Shown piece by piece: positions 25,629 through 39,488 of a stretch of 64,000 bases of DNA. This DNA comes from Cinclus cinclus (Eukaryota; Chordata; Aves; Passeriformes; Cinclidae). The translations under genes and the position numbers were made by a program. The notes beneath the pieces were generated by a model. The model made no database searches and was not told the DNA's origin. It saw only the letters and a program-made list of their open reading frames with translations. Location of the stretch: NCBI RefSeq assembly GCF_963662255.1, contig NC_085047.1, forward strand, positions 108,804,181 through 108,868,180. Direction: 5' to 3'. Position 1 is the stretch's first letter. Every line of letters starts with the position of its first letter.

Positions 25629-28589
25629 AAAATGATAACATAAAAGCAAATCTTTAACTAAAAGGCCTTTGGGGTGCACAATATGGCAATATGCACATGC
25701 AATACAGCAGCTCCACAATTTTTATAAGGTTAATTGATTAGTATAGCTATCGAATATTGTCCAATTAGAAGAGCAGTTGGTTGGGTTATTTTACCCCTTG
25801 TACTTCCCCACTGGAATTAGTCTTATTTGCCCCATTTCTTGTGTCCTCTCAGATTCTGGCTTGTAAACAAAACTTCTTAGTTGTAGGTTTTGAAAATAAG
25901 ACTAAACAGTATTTCAGGAATGTGTTAGAAGGTTAGCTTATTGTTCTAAAATGTAGGGAAATAAGGGCAGGAAAAGTACTAGTAGCTACAACTATGTCTT
26001 AGCAGAATACTAATTAGCAAAGCCACAAATATGAAAATGTATAAAAAGGGAAAAATCTTTAGTCATCAGTACCAACTTGGTGAGGGACAGGGATGTTAAT
26101 GTGATATTCCTACTGATAGCAGTGGGAGGCAGGTTGTGCAGAAGAGAGGACAGAGCTCAGGTGTGCTCAACGAACACACAAAACTTGAAATGTTATTTTC
26201 TTTTTTAGGGGGAGAAAGTTTTAAAGTAACTCATCAGACTACTGCCATAACAGTTAACTAAACTTTCATTTGCAATCCTGTTCCTACTTACTACTCAAGA
26301 CCTATTTATCAAATGATGACCTACAAATGAAGAAAGAACCATAGTAGAAAACAGCTCCTCCCAAATATTTTTGAAAAAAATGAAAAAGTAAGTAAAGACA
26401 GGATGGCATAGAACAAGACTACATAATTAAATTAACATTAAAATTTTTAAATATTGAGTGATTTCAGTAAGACATCCACATTATTCAGAATAATAACTCA
26501 TCCACAGAGATGCAAACAGACAGGAGTTCGATTTCCAGTAAGTATTACTTGACATGTTATCATTACTCAGAAAATGCGCTGCCACCGTGAATAAAAATAA
26601 TCAACACGGAGTTATGATCCAGCAGACTCCTTGCTCTGAAAGCAGAAAGGACTGTTAATTTTTGTACTATAGATTTGGCTTTAAAAATTCATTTTGTATT
26701 GCACAGTATGATGTTCTGTGAATCCAAAAAATATTCTGTTTTGAAATAAGCTGGGCAAAAAAACCTACTTACTTTCTACTGAAAACCAAAAAAATAAATT
26801 GCTTTTTTTTAGAAATAATGCTAAACAATCTATTCTAAGAAGGTCATAGAATTATTCAATCATTTAATTAAATATGCTGATGCTAACACATCTCCTGCCT
26901 TTCAACTTGTTTACATAAACAAGTGGCTTTCACAGTACTCATGTGAAAAGGAACCGATATCATTGCTCTTCATAAGATCTCAGATGTAACAGCTCAAATA
27001 CAGAAACTGAGTCTGAAGTTACTTACAAATACATTATTTCTGTTATAAGATGAAGAAAGGAGGGGAATTTTTCATTAAATCTAAAAGCTTGCTCTCCACT
27101 CTGCACAAAACAATAGTTGTGGTCATTAGGAAGATCATTAAAGCTTGCACACAGAGATTGCATTCCTCTCTGCCGCCCCTTTTCTAGTAAGTTATTGGTC
27201 CTCAATAAAAATTGTGTTTCAAAGCCAATCAGGAAAGAACACAGCTCAGTGGAAAAGGTTTAGGCTAGCTATAAACCAGGAGCACAGCAAACTGAAGATT
27301 TACAGTAAAACTATGTTTCTTTTTTGGCCATTGAGATGATCCTGTTTGTAAGACTTTTTTTTTTTTTTACATGGTAAATATATGTGTCTATCAATATAAT
27401 ACACATATATGTGAAATACATCAATGTATTATACAGAGAATAAGTATTGGTGAACATATTATTGGTACAGTAAATTTAGCAAATTCACTTTCATTCCAGC
27501 TTTTAGATAATCTGGCAGCATTTATAAAGTTAGCTAAAGGTTGATAAGAAGAGAAACAAAAATTAGGTGTAGCTTGTTAATAAAAAAAACCCACAAATCC
27601 CATTAAAGGAAATCCTTGAAAGCTTTTATCAAATTTTTGAAAGAAAGCCAAGATTTTATATTCCATTTAAACTGACTTTGGCTCCAACTGCAAAGCCACT
27701 ACTACAATATGCAGTCTTTTCTCATTTTTATCAGTTTACAAAGGGTAGCAGAGCTGCTTCTAATTGACATGAAGCTGACAAAGGATTTAAAGCCACTGAA
27801 TTTCATTTAGACTTCATTATGCACCCTGAAATTCAGGAATCCGTGAGCTTAATCCAACTGGACCATGGGAAGGTGTATTATTAATGATGTCCATACCTGA
27901 AGTTGAATCAGATCTATGGAGAATAATCCCTTGTGATATTTCAGTGATGCTCTTTGTTCCAAACTGAAATTGGAATAAACAAACTTCCACACACATGGAA
28001 ATATGATAAAAATATTGGAATATTTTTTAAATTCTGAAATATGAGTATAAATTTTGGTTATTAATATTAGGCAGATATCTTAAGGGAAGAAAAAAATTTC
28101 TTTGATATCACAGTTTAATCTGGGTTATATAACACAACTCAGGGACTGAAGAAATTGATTTGAGATATTTTATGATTGACAGCCCAGTACACTCAAAAAT
28201 CCTACATATTAGATGACATAAAAACAAATATGGAAATTTACATGAAATATAAGTTATTGATGTGACTCTACTAACTCTTCAAATATAATGTATCTTCATT
28301 GGACAATCCAATCTTCAATCTGTTGTTCATACAATTTGTTTTTTTCCATTGCCTTTCATCTGAGGGTTGCACAAATCAGAATCTTTCTGCTGACAAGAAA
28401 GCATTTGCTTTAAAGAGAGCAGAAACTTGAATGACTGAGATAGGAAACTTATTCCACACATAGCAAAGGCTTTGAAATGGGTATTAAAATAAACCAATAC
28501 CTGAAACACAGGGCATGGTTTATGAGCAGTAATCTTCTGGAAGTTGAATGCAGTGTTGTACGGAGGCACTAAGCCTAGGATGCAAAATA

Positions 28590-29060
28590 TTCAGGAGAAG
28601 CAAGATCATCTGGAGTACTGTGTCCAGTTCTGGGCTCCCCAGTCCAAGAAAGACAAGGAATTACTGGAGAAGGTCCAGCAAAGGCCACAAAGGTGACCGA
28701 AGGTCTGGAGCAGCTCCTATTGAGAGACTCTGGGAGCTGGGCATGGTTAGTCTGGAGAAGAGACAGCTGAGAGGAGACCTCATCAGACTATACAAGTAGC
28801 TTAAGGGTAAATGCCAAACTCTTTCCAGTGTTTCCCAGTGACAGGAAGTTCCATCTCAATGTGTAGAAAAACTTCTTTCCTGTGAGGGTGACCAAACACT
28901 GAAAACACACTGAGCAGAGAAGCTGTGTGGAGTCTCCATCTCTGGAGAAAATCAAAACCTGCCTGGACACAATCCTGTGCAACCTCCTCTGGGTGAACCT
29001 GCTTTAGCAAGGGGGTTGGATTAGATGGTCTCCACCCCAACCATTCTGTGATTCTGTGAT
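28590..29060 (+). mobile_element. CR1 LINE 3' fragment with intact tail
   Basis: Plus-oriented CR1 3' region. Recognisable stretches are 'TGGAGTACTGTGTCCAGTTC', 'GGCCACAAAGGTGA', 'CTGGAGAAGAG' and a terminal pair of ATTCTGTG octamers, the tail unit of avian CR1. It is 5'-truncated, as most CR1 copies are, and lies antisense to the gene. Short minus-strand frames over it are not genes. Confidence 0.9.
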
Positions 29061-29968
29061 ATGTAAATGCCACCCACTGGCTTTGTCATTAAAATTGAAG
29101 GAAATCACATAACCTCTCCCAACATGGATCTGTAATGGAAGAAATAGGTTCAAAACAGGACAGCTACATGGAATAAATATTAAGTAGTTGCATATAGCAA
29201 TCAAAGCTATCCAGTAACTGTAACCACTGCAATTATCAAGGAACATTCCAGAATTCAATCCATGAATTGTATGCAGGACTGGGGATTATAATAAAAAGGA
29301 AAGAGAGAAATTTACTGCAGTTAGTGTTGAATGTGTCTTTTCCTACACAATGTAATGTAGCTATTGTTGATGTGTGAAACTCTGATGATAAATTATGAGA
29401 GCAGAGAGAATTTTTTCTTGCATATGAACATGGTAATATGCAATCTGCAGCAGCCAAAAGTCACTATAGTTAAATCTAACCCGCTTTTGTGTCAATAACC
29501 TAAACAGAAAACATATATAATACTCTAAGACAATTAATATAGTTTGCAACAATTATGTTTCTTAGCTCTATTCAAATACCAATTCACTAAATGGTTATTA
29601 ATAGCACTTGCCAAGGTTTAACATAGTTATAAAGATCTTTTATTATACATGACAGAAAAAAAAAAGACTAAAAAAAACCTTCACCTTTTTATTTTAATGG
29701 AATCATATGTAGCAATATATAGGGGAGCTGAGTAAATAAGTTTGATCTCTTCTAGCTGTTACCATCACAGCCCCTGTTAGGAACACTTGGTCTGGCTGCA
29801 CTGCTATATTTGAGGGTGAAAGCTGTTTAGTTTCTGAAAACTGGACCTATAATCACTATGCATCATTCCTCTATTTTCTCCATATGAAAATGTATTTGCA
29901 TATTATCAGCTTTATGTTATTACAATATTCCTCTCCCCTTTCTCTGAACCTTAAACCATTTTGCAGGA

Positions 29969-30025
29969 ATAGAATCATAAAATTGTGGAATAGCTTGTGT
30001 TGGAAGGGACCAACCCAACTATGGT
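29969..30025 (-). mobile_element. Short CR1 3'-end remnant
   Basis: 'AGAATCATAAAATTGTGGAA' followed by 'TGTTGGAAGGGACCAACCC' is the reverse complement of a CR1 3' end, diverged. It is too short to assign a subfamily. Confidence 0.6.
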
Positions 30026-31046
30026 GTCTTCCCTGGATTACCTTCTTCATGTCTAGAAAAGGCACCATTTCTTTCCTGTCCAGCACAGGCTTCTTTCTTT
30101 TTTTCTTTTATTTTCTTTTTCACGTTAAAGGTTCTGATTTCATATCCTAAGAGGTTGTAATGGGGTACTCAATGCTGCTCATTCAGATGCAGAGTTTCCA
30201 TGCATCTGCCCTCCCTTTTCTCATCTTCTCATCATGAAAAGGTCACATATTTCATAGAATTAACCTCATAATATTCAAAGAATTGCTTATGGGGCCTGTA
30301 CTATTAACTAGTATTCAGTGGTCAATAACAAGTATTTTCTGAACCCTGACCACCTACTCTCTAGAAAATCTTAATGAAAATATAACAGCTGAACCAATCT
30401 ACACAATTGTTATTCCTAGAAAGATCACAAATGTTGGGCAGTAAGATGGAAGGGTTTCTGTGATGGAGGAGGAAATATGGAGTACATAACAACAAGAGGG
30501 TTAGGCTTTGCTCCGTAGAAATCACTCTCAAGGTAACTGTGAGTTTGGAGAATAAAAAGATTCTTGGTATTTGCTTGAAGCTTTTTTGCAGCTATATTGA
30601 TCAAATCATTATTCATAATCCTTGAAAGTTTCTTATACCTGCCATGAGATATTCTTATATTCTTCCATTAATAGTTTATCTACTAACCTAAATATTTACC
30701 TAGTTATCCTGTTGATTATTAGATACTTATGAAGCTTCTAACCAGCTGGTTTGTTTACAAATTCTCCTTCTAATATCTCCTGAATTATTTACAACCTACA
30801 CAGCAGTCCTGCTCAAAACCATACTACAAAGCATTCCAGGAAGAAAACCAAACATCTGCACTTCAACGTGAGTTGCTTTTCAAGTTTAATTGTTTTCTTC
30901 CTCAGGCTATAAAATCTCTAAAGTACATACTTAAAATGTCTAAAAGATTTTATATTCTGAACCCACAGTACAATATATAATTCAATTTGTTTTAAAAACA
31001 AGGCTTTCTTCTGTCTTTTTTGTGAAAGCACAGAAATCTTACTTAC

Positions 31047-31158
31047 AGGTTGTTTTGTGTCGGTCTCAACTGTAAAATGGCTGGGATCACTGTTAATCAT
31101 TTTTAACAGCAGAGCTTCATGAGTAGGATTAGCAACAGGTATGTGTATATGAGCCCAT
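31047..31158 (-). CDS. CFAP47: CFAP47-like exon D (second ASH module start)
   Basis: Minus-strand exon of 112 bp, with acceptor gattttttccag and donor CCT|GTAAGT. One base completes AAA (Lys) with exon C, then 37 codons run from WAHIHIPVANPTHEALLL to SHFTVETDTKQP, leaving in phase 0. 'HIHIPVANPTHEALLLKMIN' aligns by eye with 'GINIPITNPTNKVLKMSVLL' of exon B, so this is the next repeat of the same fold. 'FTVETDTKQP' leads straight into 'LTIPPHSTT' of exon E with no phase gap, which argues that no exon lies in the 6.75-kb intron between them. Several ATG codons inside the exon are not starts. Confidence 0.92.
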
Positions 31159-32224
31159 CTGGAAAAAATCATATACACAATGATGAATAATTACAAAGCT
31201 TCTTCCATTACATGTCATTGTGCACAGTAGTTTTTTTAATTTCCTAAAAAATTCTGGATTTTTTTATTTTAAAAATAATAACTATGTTTCATTGCATTAG
31301 CACATCTGCACTAGTGTGGGAACATATTTAGTAACTACAAATATTATTAATAATCATCATTAATAACAATAAATCCTGAATTCATTCAATGTTTCATTTT
31401 GATCATTTGTTATATTGTTTACTACAGCATAATCAAAGAATCATTATGTTGCATATGTAGAGTATATACTTTAATGAGAATAGTGACCCTCCCAGAACAA
31501 AGACTGGAGTATGCTGATTGCCTAAATGTTATGCTTTAAGTCAGCTGGCCCTCTATTTTACAGACTTTCTTTCTTTATTTTCCAGTTAAAGAATATTCAT
31601 GAGTTACTTTCAATAGGAAGAAAGTTTTAAAAATAATTCATGACTCCCAACATTTCCTCTATTCTGGTAAAAATACAAAATATTTTGTTTTCAGCTAAGT
31701 TATATAACTATAAATCACATTCTTGTTGTAATACCAAGGGACACAGAGAAGACATTCAAGATGAATAAGTGAAAACAGTAAATAAGAAAAGTTTGAAAAA
31801 TGAGATACATATATTGGTTTTGCTGTAATTTATCTCCTAATGGATATTCCCTCTAGTCAAAGCCATGGCAGGTCAACTGCCAGATTGCTCCACATATTTA
31901 TCATGTGGAAAGAATTAGTCTGTTAATCATAGCTAAATCAGTAAGAAGAAGAAAATATAAAAGCAACACTGAGAAGATATTTCAGTCCATCTTTATCACT
32001 GTAACTCCAGCCCCTAAAACCAGTTCACAGGTGGACTCCTTCCAACCCATGCAGTGACATAAATTCCCAGCAGTGAGCAGCAGACTTGTTTCTGACTAAC
32101 ACTGTCAAAGCATTGTATCACTGAGATCTCAGAACCTAAGAGTAAAGAAATATTAGGAAAGTTTCACTCAGGAGCTTCAAACTCACTTGTTAATTCCTGT
32201 TTTTCATATTTACCATCTCTACCC

Positions 32225-32311
32225 TTTTTTTTTGTTTTGTTTTTTTTTTTGTCGGGTTTTTTTGTTTGGTTGGTTGGTTTTGGTTTTTGTTTTCTGGTTT
32301 GTTTTTTTTTT
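32225..32311. repeat. T/G-only low-complexity tract
   Basis: Long T runs broken by single or paired G, with TTGG repeats in the middle and only two C residues. On the gene's strand it reads as an A/C-rich tract. Confidence 0.85.
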
Positions 32312-33224
32312 ATTTTGGTCTGGTGTCTTTCATATGTAATATTTTTTCAAAGAGAATACTAATTTGGAATATCTGAAATTAGAGTAAGGAATTTCTTGAC
32401 TGTTAGAGGTCCTTCAAGTCATCAAAATCCTGCCACCCCACACAGATTGACTGTCATGGTTATGCTGAAAAAATTGTTTCATGTGGCAGTAAATTCCAGA
32501 CCCCTGTGAACATCATTCAACTGACTCATCTTCAATGACTCCACTGTGGAGCCCATAACAGGATGGATAAGGAAAGATTAAAAATATCAGGGAAGAGGTT
32601 TGTTTCCTTAGAGACATATGCTAAGGGATGTGTTAATCTACTTTGAGACAAAGAAAAAGCAAATCTGACTGTGATAGCCCCAGAATTTTGGGGAATCTGA
32701 AGAAGGGTTAAAGGATAAATTGTTAGAATTTTTTTTTCTTTTCTCTTTCCAAAATTGGTTAGAAATTGATTTTAATTTATCAGTGGGTCCTTGGCTCCCA
32801 ATCCAATTCCAGGTAATGTTTAAAGGACAGAAATTCCTAATATTTCAGATCAGTAGAAAAAAGAATACAGCAAGGACACAATGAAAAACATTATTCGTAT
32901 ATTCATATGCTAATGCTTCTTCTGCATTCAAGGAAAAGGTGGTAGAATGGAAGTTAATATGCTAAAAAACTACAAATCTTTACCAAAAAAGAAGGCTTCA
33001 AACATTTGATGGCATTTACAGTTTGCATCTCTGGGTGCATAGCATGGAAGTACATCCATTCAAAAAACTCCCAAATTGATATCATTCTTAGACAATACAC
33101 AGATATTGTCTTTACATATTCAACATACATTAATGCAGCCAATTTACTTGGACTGTCTCATCTCTTCATGAGGCAGAGAAATTCCCAGTAATTGAACTGT
33201 AAGCTCAATGCCATCATTGACTGC

Positions 33225-33543
33225 CTTTGTCCAACACTTTGCACTTCAAGAAGAGTGCTGATGACATTATGCTGACACTGCTGGACACCACTGAAAAGAG
33301 CCTGCCACCATCCTCTTGGCACCCACTTTTGTGATATTTATGTGTATTGATTCGATCCCCTCCCAGCCTTCTCCTCTCCAGGCTCTCCTCAGAGGTGTAG
33401 CTCTCACAGTCTCTCCTCATAAGAGAGAAGCTCCAGACCTCTCATCATTCCTGTGGCCTCCACTGGACCCTCTCCAGTTGCTCCTTGTCTTTCTTGTACT
33501 GAGGAGCTCAGAACTGTCCAAAAACTGGATACACTGCTCCTCC
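33225..33543 (-). mobile_element. CR1 LINE 3'-region fragment
   Basis: Phrases typical of antisense CR1 are visible: 'CACTGAAAAGAGCCTG', 'TTGATTCGATCCCCTCCCAG', 'TTCTCCTCTCCAGGCT', 'CTCCTCATAAGAGAGAAGCTC' and 'CTTGTACTGAGGAGCTCAGA'. It is sense with the host gene. Both ends are truncated and limits are approximate. Confidence 0.82.
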
Positions 33544-34834
33544 GTATATTTACATATTTACACTTTTACAGATACAAGCACAACATACATATACTTGTAA
33601 AGGGAAAAGAAATCTCACTTGAAAAAAATAAAACATAGGCTTTGAGGAGCTTTAGATAAGAGTTTTGACAGGAAGAGTTGTAGTTAATAGAGCTAATCTT
33701 TTCCAACATCCATTTTACTTGCAGTAGGAAAGGATGACTTGCCATTTTCCACTAAATCATTTATGCATGTAGTTTCCAGGCAGTGCATGCCAGAGAAAAC
33801 TATGAGTGCCAGAAAATCTGAATAAAAAGGCTTTAAGTAACTCCTAATTCCTAATAGTAATAGCCTACATAGCAGAGAAAAATTATGGTTTTTACTCCAG
33901 TCAGCCCAGAATTTTAAAGTAAAAGCCAGGAAATAGAACAACTTTTTTTTTCTTTAGAACATAATAACAAAGGCATTGTCAGTTATCTCCAGTCTGTGTA
34001 CCACATTTGAACAGCTCAATATATTTACTCACAAAAATTTAATCAGGTAAGATTTCGTGTTGTGCTCTCTAACATTTCTGCTCAGTCTGTAATGTATATT
34101 AACTACAGGTTTAGTCAAAGATACACAGAAGGAAGTGGAATTTAGCATGCAGAAGAGCAGTGTGTCCACAGAAACTATTAGGAGGTGGAGATAACATGTG
34201 AAAAGCACTACTGAAATTTTGACATTCTTCAAAGTCTTATCCTCAAAGTTTTAGTTTATGCCTTGAAAGTCAGAAGTGAATTGAACATTATGCTGTCAAA
34301 ATGCATGCTGAAATGTTATTGAAGGATGGTAATAAATGGGTTGGTTTCTCTAAGGCATTCATTTTCCTAACACTTGCAGTGTTTCAACCACGTCTACTCC
34401 CTGGACTTGCAGAACAGAAGTTGCATTATTTTTCCATTTCTTGAGAGGTTTACAGATATTGCTAACTGTTGTACTGGTATGCAACCATTTGTAAAGCAGT
34501 CATTTAATTTGTCATTAAACTCTTAGTTCAGAGTCAAGAAAGAGAAAATAAAGCAAACCTACAGAGCTCTGTACAATGGATCTTGGTGCTTACACTCTGC
34601 AGTATTGTCAGTGATTTCTATATAAAGAATTCAGAGGAAGTTTACATAGAAGCTAAAATTTCATTTCAATCTTTTTTTCTGCGAGGAATATTTCACCTAC
34701 CTGCAAATAAATCTAAAAAAATATTCTGTAAGAAACTTCAGCAGACATAGAGCACTATCCTGAGTTTAAACTCTTAATATGCTTTCCATGATACTTAAAA
34801 GCAGTGGTCCATTCCAGCACTGTGAATTACTCAC

Positions 34835-34942
34835 TTTCCAAGTTCACATGCTATATCAGCGAGCACCACTGGCGAAGGCTTGTCTACATTGAACTTCAGG
34901 GCATACCAAAATTCTCCAACCACATCTGATCGGAACATGACA
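34835..34942 (-). CDS. CFAP47: CFAP47-like exon C (ASH module end, GEFWY motif)
   Basis: Minus-strand exon of 108 bp, with acceptor agtttttag and donor GGAAA|GTGAGT. One base completes an AGT serine codon begun in exon B, followed by 35 codons from VMFRSDVVGEFWYALKF to ADIACELG, and the exon leaves in phase 2 (AA). 'VMFRSDVVGEFWYALKFNV' is the closing beta-hairpin of the module begun in exon B. 'ACELG' is the linker cysteine that opens the next module, matching 'ECRAL' in exon A. The GEFWY signature is one I associate with CFAP47 rather than HYDIN and is the main reason for the gene name. The 3.7-kb intron to exon D begins with a good GTGAGT. Confidence 0.92.
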
Positions 34943-37291
34943 CTAAAAACAGATACATAAGCTTAATATGACAGCCATTTTCTTCAGATCACCAAAAAAA
35001 ACCTCAAAAAACAAAACAAAACAAAACAACAAACGAATAAAAAAAACAGATTAAAATTCAGAAAAAATTTAGTGAGTTCAACACAGTGAGTTCTTTAATT
35101 AGATTATACTTTTCCTCAAACACTTCTCACTGGTATCTGAATTCAGCTACCAAGTCTAATAATATTTAGAATTACTGATGCAAGAAAACCTCTTCTTTGT
35201 CTTTCTTAAATTCTACCAATAAAATTCATTTGTTGCTTGTAGTTTTTGTTTGTTAGCTTGCTTTTATCAAAAATAGAACTCAAACATATTTCAGCTTATA
35301 AGAGTAAACTTTCATTTCATTTCCATATCACAGTATTTTCTTTTTAGCCATTTTGAAGGCCAAAGTAACAGAAATACTATACACTAATTTTAAAAAGGAA
35401 AATCTTTTCAAATCTAGTGAAAAAACCTTAGGAATATATATAGACACATTCCTATGAGCATGGCAAAGAGATACACTTCAAGGAATATTCAATCTATTGT
35501 TTTGATATACAATCAAGGATTGTCATGACTGAAAATTGCTTGCTGTTAGGTGAGATATGTGCAGCAATATATTTCAGTTACAGACATTCTAATACTGTCC
35601 TTTCCTCCTGCAAAATTTCTTTTCTATTTCTTGAGGATTTTTGAGTAGTTGAGCCATAATAACATTTAACCAAAGCACTAGAAGCATATAAAAACTTAGA
35701 AGAAATGCACTGTACAAACCCATGACACTCTAAGGATAAGGTTTTTTTCTAAATTATAGGTAACTATGTCTATTTCATGACTTTCTGTTCCAGACCATCC
35801 CCTGTGCCAACAGAGCTTTTAAAGTGAATATAAAACAGCTCTGGGAAAGAATCAACCATTTGAAAAGGTACACATGCCACAATCCCTTTTCCAACAGCTC
35901 TTCCCAGCTGCAACTCAGCAAAGGAACCAGACCATGGCTTCAGAAAAAGAAGTTAACAGTGTGGCTGTAATGTGGAAGAACCTCTGTCCACCTGTACCTG
36001 CAGTCTGTGGGAGCTACAGATATTGAAGAGAGCTATTACACGCTTATGGAGCAACACTGCAAAACCATTTGAAGAGTTTCCACATGCGCTTTATTTCATC
36101 TCTGCATCTATTCCCTAAGCCCCAGCCCACCAAAGCTGAGCCCAAAGTTTTGTCCTGTTAATACAAACGTTTATCTTATTGTTTGGAAATTCTGCACTTG
36201 AGAAATGCTGGAAATATTATCTGGTATGAAAAAAGGTTGAGCTCTATTGTCATTTTCAGTTTAAGATAGTTTAACATAATTTCTATAAATTCCCACAGAA
36301 AGAAAAAAACACAAACAAACAAAACAACTTTACTAGAGTTATAACAGTACTCATTTTTATAAAACAGTATTATTTGAATCTGTATTACTCAATCATACCT
36401 GACATTATTCTGGTCTTTGGAAAAATCAATACAAGCAAATTGACTAAATCTCTGAACAGATTTGGATTTTGTAAATGTTCTTTCAAAACTGGTCAGATGT
36501 CTCTGCCCTCCTCTTGAATCACCACCCCACCCTCCACCCCATCTCCATATTTCTGCCACTCAGTTGAGATAACTGAAAAACAGGGAATTGTTTTTCAATC
36601 AGTCTTCAGGCTAAATAATGCCTTGGTAACCAAATTCCAGAAAAACAAGCTTTGCAATTCTACACTGCTCAATTACTTGCTGAACTGTTTAAACTGAAAC
36701 TAAGACCAAGAGGTCATCTGTCTTTTTATTGCAATTTATCATACCTGGAAATTCACTGGGATTTCCAATGTAATGAAACATTTTTTAATTTAATACCTCT
36801 CCATATTAATTTAGTAGATCATGGTTAAGTAATGGAATATCATGAAGGTAAATGGATTTATGTAAAGAGAGTTAAAGGGTTCTTCACCTGCTTAGTTATG
36901 TGTTTTCAATTTCATTCCTTCTCAGAAAAAAAAAAATTGAAATTGTGCTAGTCCCTTCACAGAACTTACAAATTTTAAAAACTATTAATATGAAGTTTTC
37001 AAGGGGGGCTTCTAACGTAGACTATATTTCTAGAACATTGTTCACTAAATTGTAGTGAACTGGAATAACAAGGAGTTATTCTACTGCCTGTCCATAATGC
37101 TTTTCCCCTGAGACGAAAGCTGCTGCTAGGGATATAATGCATTTAAAGCTGGAAATTTTTTTAATTCCATTTGTTAACTTTTGTGGGTTTTTTTAGGGCA
37201 ATATTTTCATCAGGTGACTTAGGTTTCAGTAAAGTAGTTCATTTATTAGTAAAACAGCCATATTCACAAGTATCAAAACTCTACGACATAC
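34943..37291 (-). other. Intron between exons B and C (2,349 bp)
   Basis: AT-rich with A-rich simple sequence at 35000-35050 and 36300-36325. No repeat family or open frame of note. Confidence 0.85.
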
Positions 37292-37467
37292 CTTCCAGCA
37301 AAAGAGCCAAGACGAGTTGCAGAAAACTGTAGGTGATATGAAAAAGTTTGTTTGGGCCTGAGAATGAAAGATTTTTCTCCAGAAAGGGATGGGTGGTCCA
37401 GCAGCACACTCATCTTGAGAACTTTATTGGTAGGATTAGTGATGGGAATATTAATTCCAACAGTATC
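37292..37467 (-). CDS. CFAP47: CFAP47-like exon B (ASH module)
   Basis: Minus-strand exon of 176 bp, with acceptor ttctttctag and donor GGAAG|GTATGT. It enters in phase 0 directly after exon A and leaves in phase 2. The 58 codons begin DTVGINIPITNPTNKVLKM and end QFSATRLGSFAG. 'INIPITNPTN' is the N-terminal strand pair of an ASH module, where the NPT turn is the hallmark. 'SFILRPKQTFSYHLQFSATRLG' corresponds to the strand where these modules carry an 'F-x-P/A-x-x-x-G' motif. The frame is open across the whole exon, and both joins restore single domains. In CFAP47-type proteins these modules form an elongated scaffold on the axoneme central apparatus; that role is family knowledge, not something the sequence shows. 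Confidence 0.9.
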
Positions 37468-39488
37468 CTAGAAAGAATTTTAAAAAACCAAAACCACAAA
37501 ATTATGAGGTATTACACATAAAATATATTTCTCAAATAAGTGTAAGGTGCATATTCATTGTTGGCACTTATGGAAACTCAGGCTGCACCTTTGTTTGATG
37601 CGTGAAGTAACCCAAAGAAAAAAAAAAAAGCTGAGTTGCAGCAAGAAACATTTCAGACAACTTTCAAATTGTAAACTCTTTAATTCCATAAATATGGAAA
37701 AGTTCAAAACTTCCTGGGTGGTGTGCATTCTAACAGCTCACTTCACCTTCCAAAATATGTCTAAGGCCTGCCAAAATACACCTTTCAAACCCATTAGCTG
37801 TAATCCCAATCAAGTAATAACTCCAAACTGTCTCCCAACAGCCAAGCACAGACAATTGGAAATATCCACTTTGAAAGGGGGCAAACAATTAGGCTGAATT
37901 CTGCTGGCTCTGTTCCCTTAATTTATAAATTACATCACAATACATGACACTAAGACACCACCACCACAATAAATATTCCCTCTCTTATTCCTTTAGGCTA
38001 TTTCTCCTACTTGTGACCTCCATATCTTTGTTTAAAATCTAAGGGAAGGATCATCTTTCCTAGACCACCTGGAAAGCATTGATACTAATAAAGATGCATA
38101 AAAATCTCCTGTCACTGGAATAAAAAAATAAAGTCAAAATAAGGCCTCATTGGATAAATATGCATATTTTACACAAGGAACACTTTTAGGATGAGCAGGA
38201 ATTGGGCAGAGACACCCCGCTCTGTACAGCTCCTCCATTTCAGCAGTTCCCTTTGCTGTCAGGTTAGAAATGGTGTCGATTCATCCTTTGTGCCCTGTGT
38301 GCATCAATACCAATATGCTCCATGAAACAAAGCACTTTGAATAGACCAGTAGGAATAAAAGTATGAAGGCAGTGAACTGTGATACTCCAGGAGGCATACC
38401 TGCAGTTTATAATACATATATTCTATTCATCTATATTCATCCATAGAAAATACACAAAATCCAGAAACAAAGATATGCCTTTATTTCTCTGTACCTATGT
38501 TTGTCTACACTTATTTTGGTCTCTTTCCTTTGCTCTAACCAAGCAGTTTATTCCAAAATGCATACCACTTTGGCCTTTTTTTAGCATGTAGTCATTTGTT
38601 TCTCACAGCAAAATTATTCCACAAACTTTTTTGTAAAAAGTAAATAATTCAAATTGCAATATGAAAGGAGAAAAAGATAAAATGCCTGTTAAAATTAATA
38701 ACACACTAAATAATGAATATGAAGTACTTTTATGACCCCGCACAGAGCTGCCTCACACTGATTTCAACCTGTCTATGATTTGGTAAATTTCTATATATTT
38801 CCATTTATAGACAATGACTACTGGAATATACATAAAAAAAATTAATGTTATACAAAAACAAATTTAATGTTCTACAGATGGCAAGACTACACCAACAATT
38901 TAAATCATTTAAGTGCCTTGCATCAGTAAAATGGGATTTAAATTTGCCATAAAATATTTTAAATCTTAGATTAAGAGTTTTTACTGGTGTAAACAAGTTT
39001 CTAAATCTATCTACCACTTTATTGCCAAAGGCTTCGTAACAATTTTATAGTAAATCATCTACATGCTGTGTTGAAGAAATACTTTTACAGTAAAAAGGAA
39101 ATATGTGACAGCTGATTTAGGAAAGCAGCAGTAACTATCAAAGAAATCTTTTTAATCTTGTACACAAAGGGAAGTTTACATTGCGAGTATTATAATAAAA
39201 CACTGTTCTCTTTCCAGTATAAAATTAATGATTAAGATTACGTATTTCCCTGGAATTTCCCAGGAAATTTGCCTGGAATTGCCATATATATTCAATAATT
39301 TGCTACTTCATAGATGGTAATAAGAGCAGATGTATGTTTATCAGCAGAATATATAAATATATATATAATTTATTTTTTTTTACATTTCTAGGCCTTATTG
39401 GATTATTATGGAGTCATAGAACTAGAATAAATAACAAAATGCCCACGCAATTGCTAAGGATGCCTTAAGTTTTAAGTTTTCCTATTCT

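Larger units (their letters stand above)
24297..31046 (-). other. Intron between exons D and E (6,750 bp)
   Basis: Bounded by GTAAGT and TTTGTATAG. It carries an LTR-like block at 25090-25628, a CR1 with an intact 3' end at 28590-29060 and a small CR1 tail near 29970. The remainder is ordinary AT-rich sequence. Confidence 0.85.
31159..34834 (-). other. Intron between exons C and D (3,676 bp)
   Basis: Contains a T/G-rich tract near 32.2 kb and a CR1 fragment near 33.2-33.5 kb; otherwise AT-rich with no recognisable feature. Confidence 0.85.

Noticed and set aside
27897..27963. A 67-bp minus-strand block with good splice borders (ATTTCAG and TTCAG|GTATGG), one frame of which reads smoothly into exon E
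   Set aside because: Exon D ends and exon E begins in phase 0, and their join already completes the ASH module. This 67-bp block is not a multiple of three and would shift the frame.
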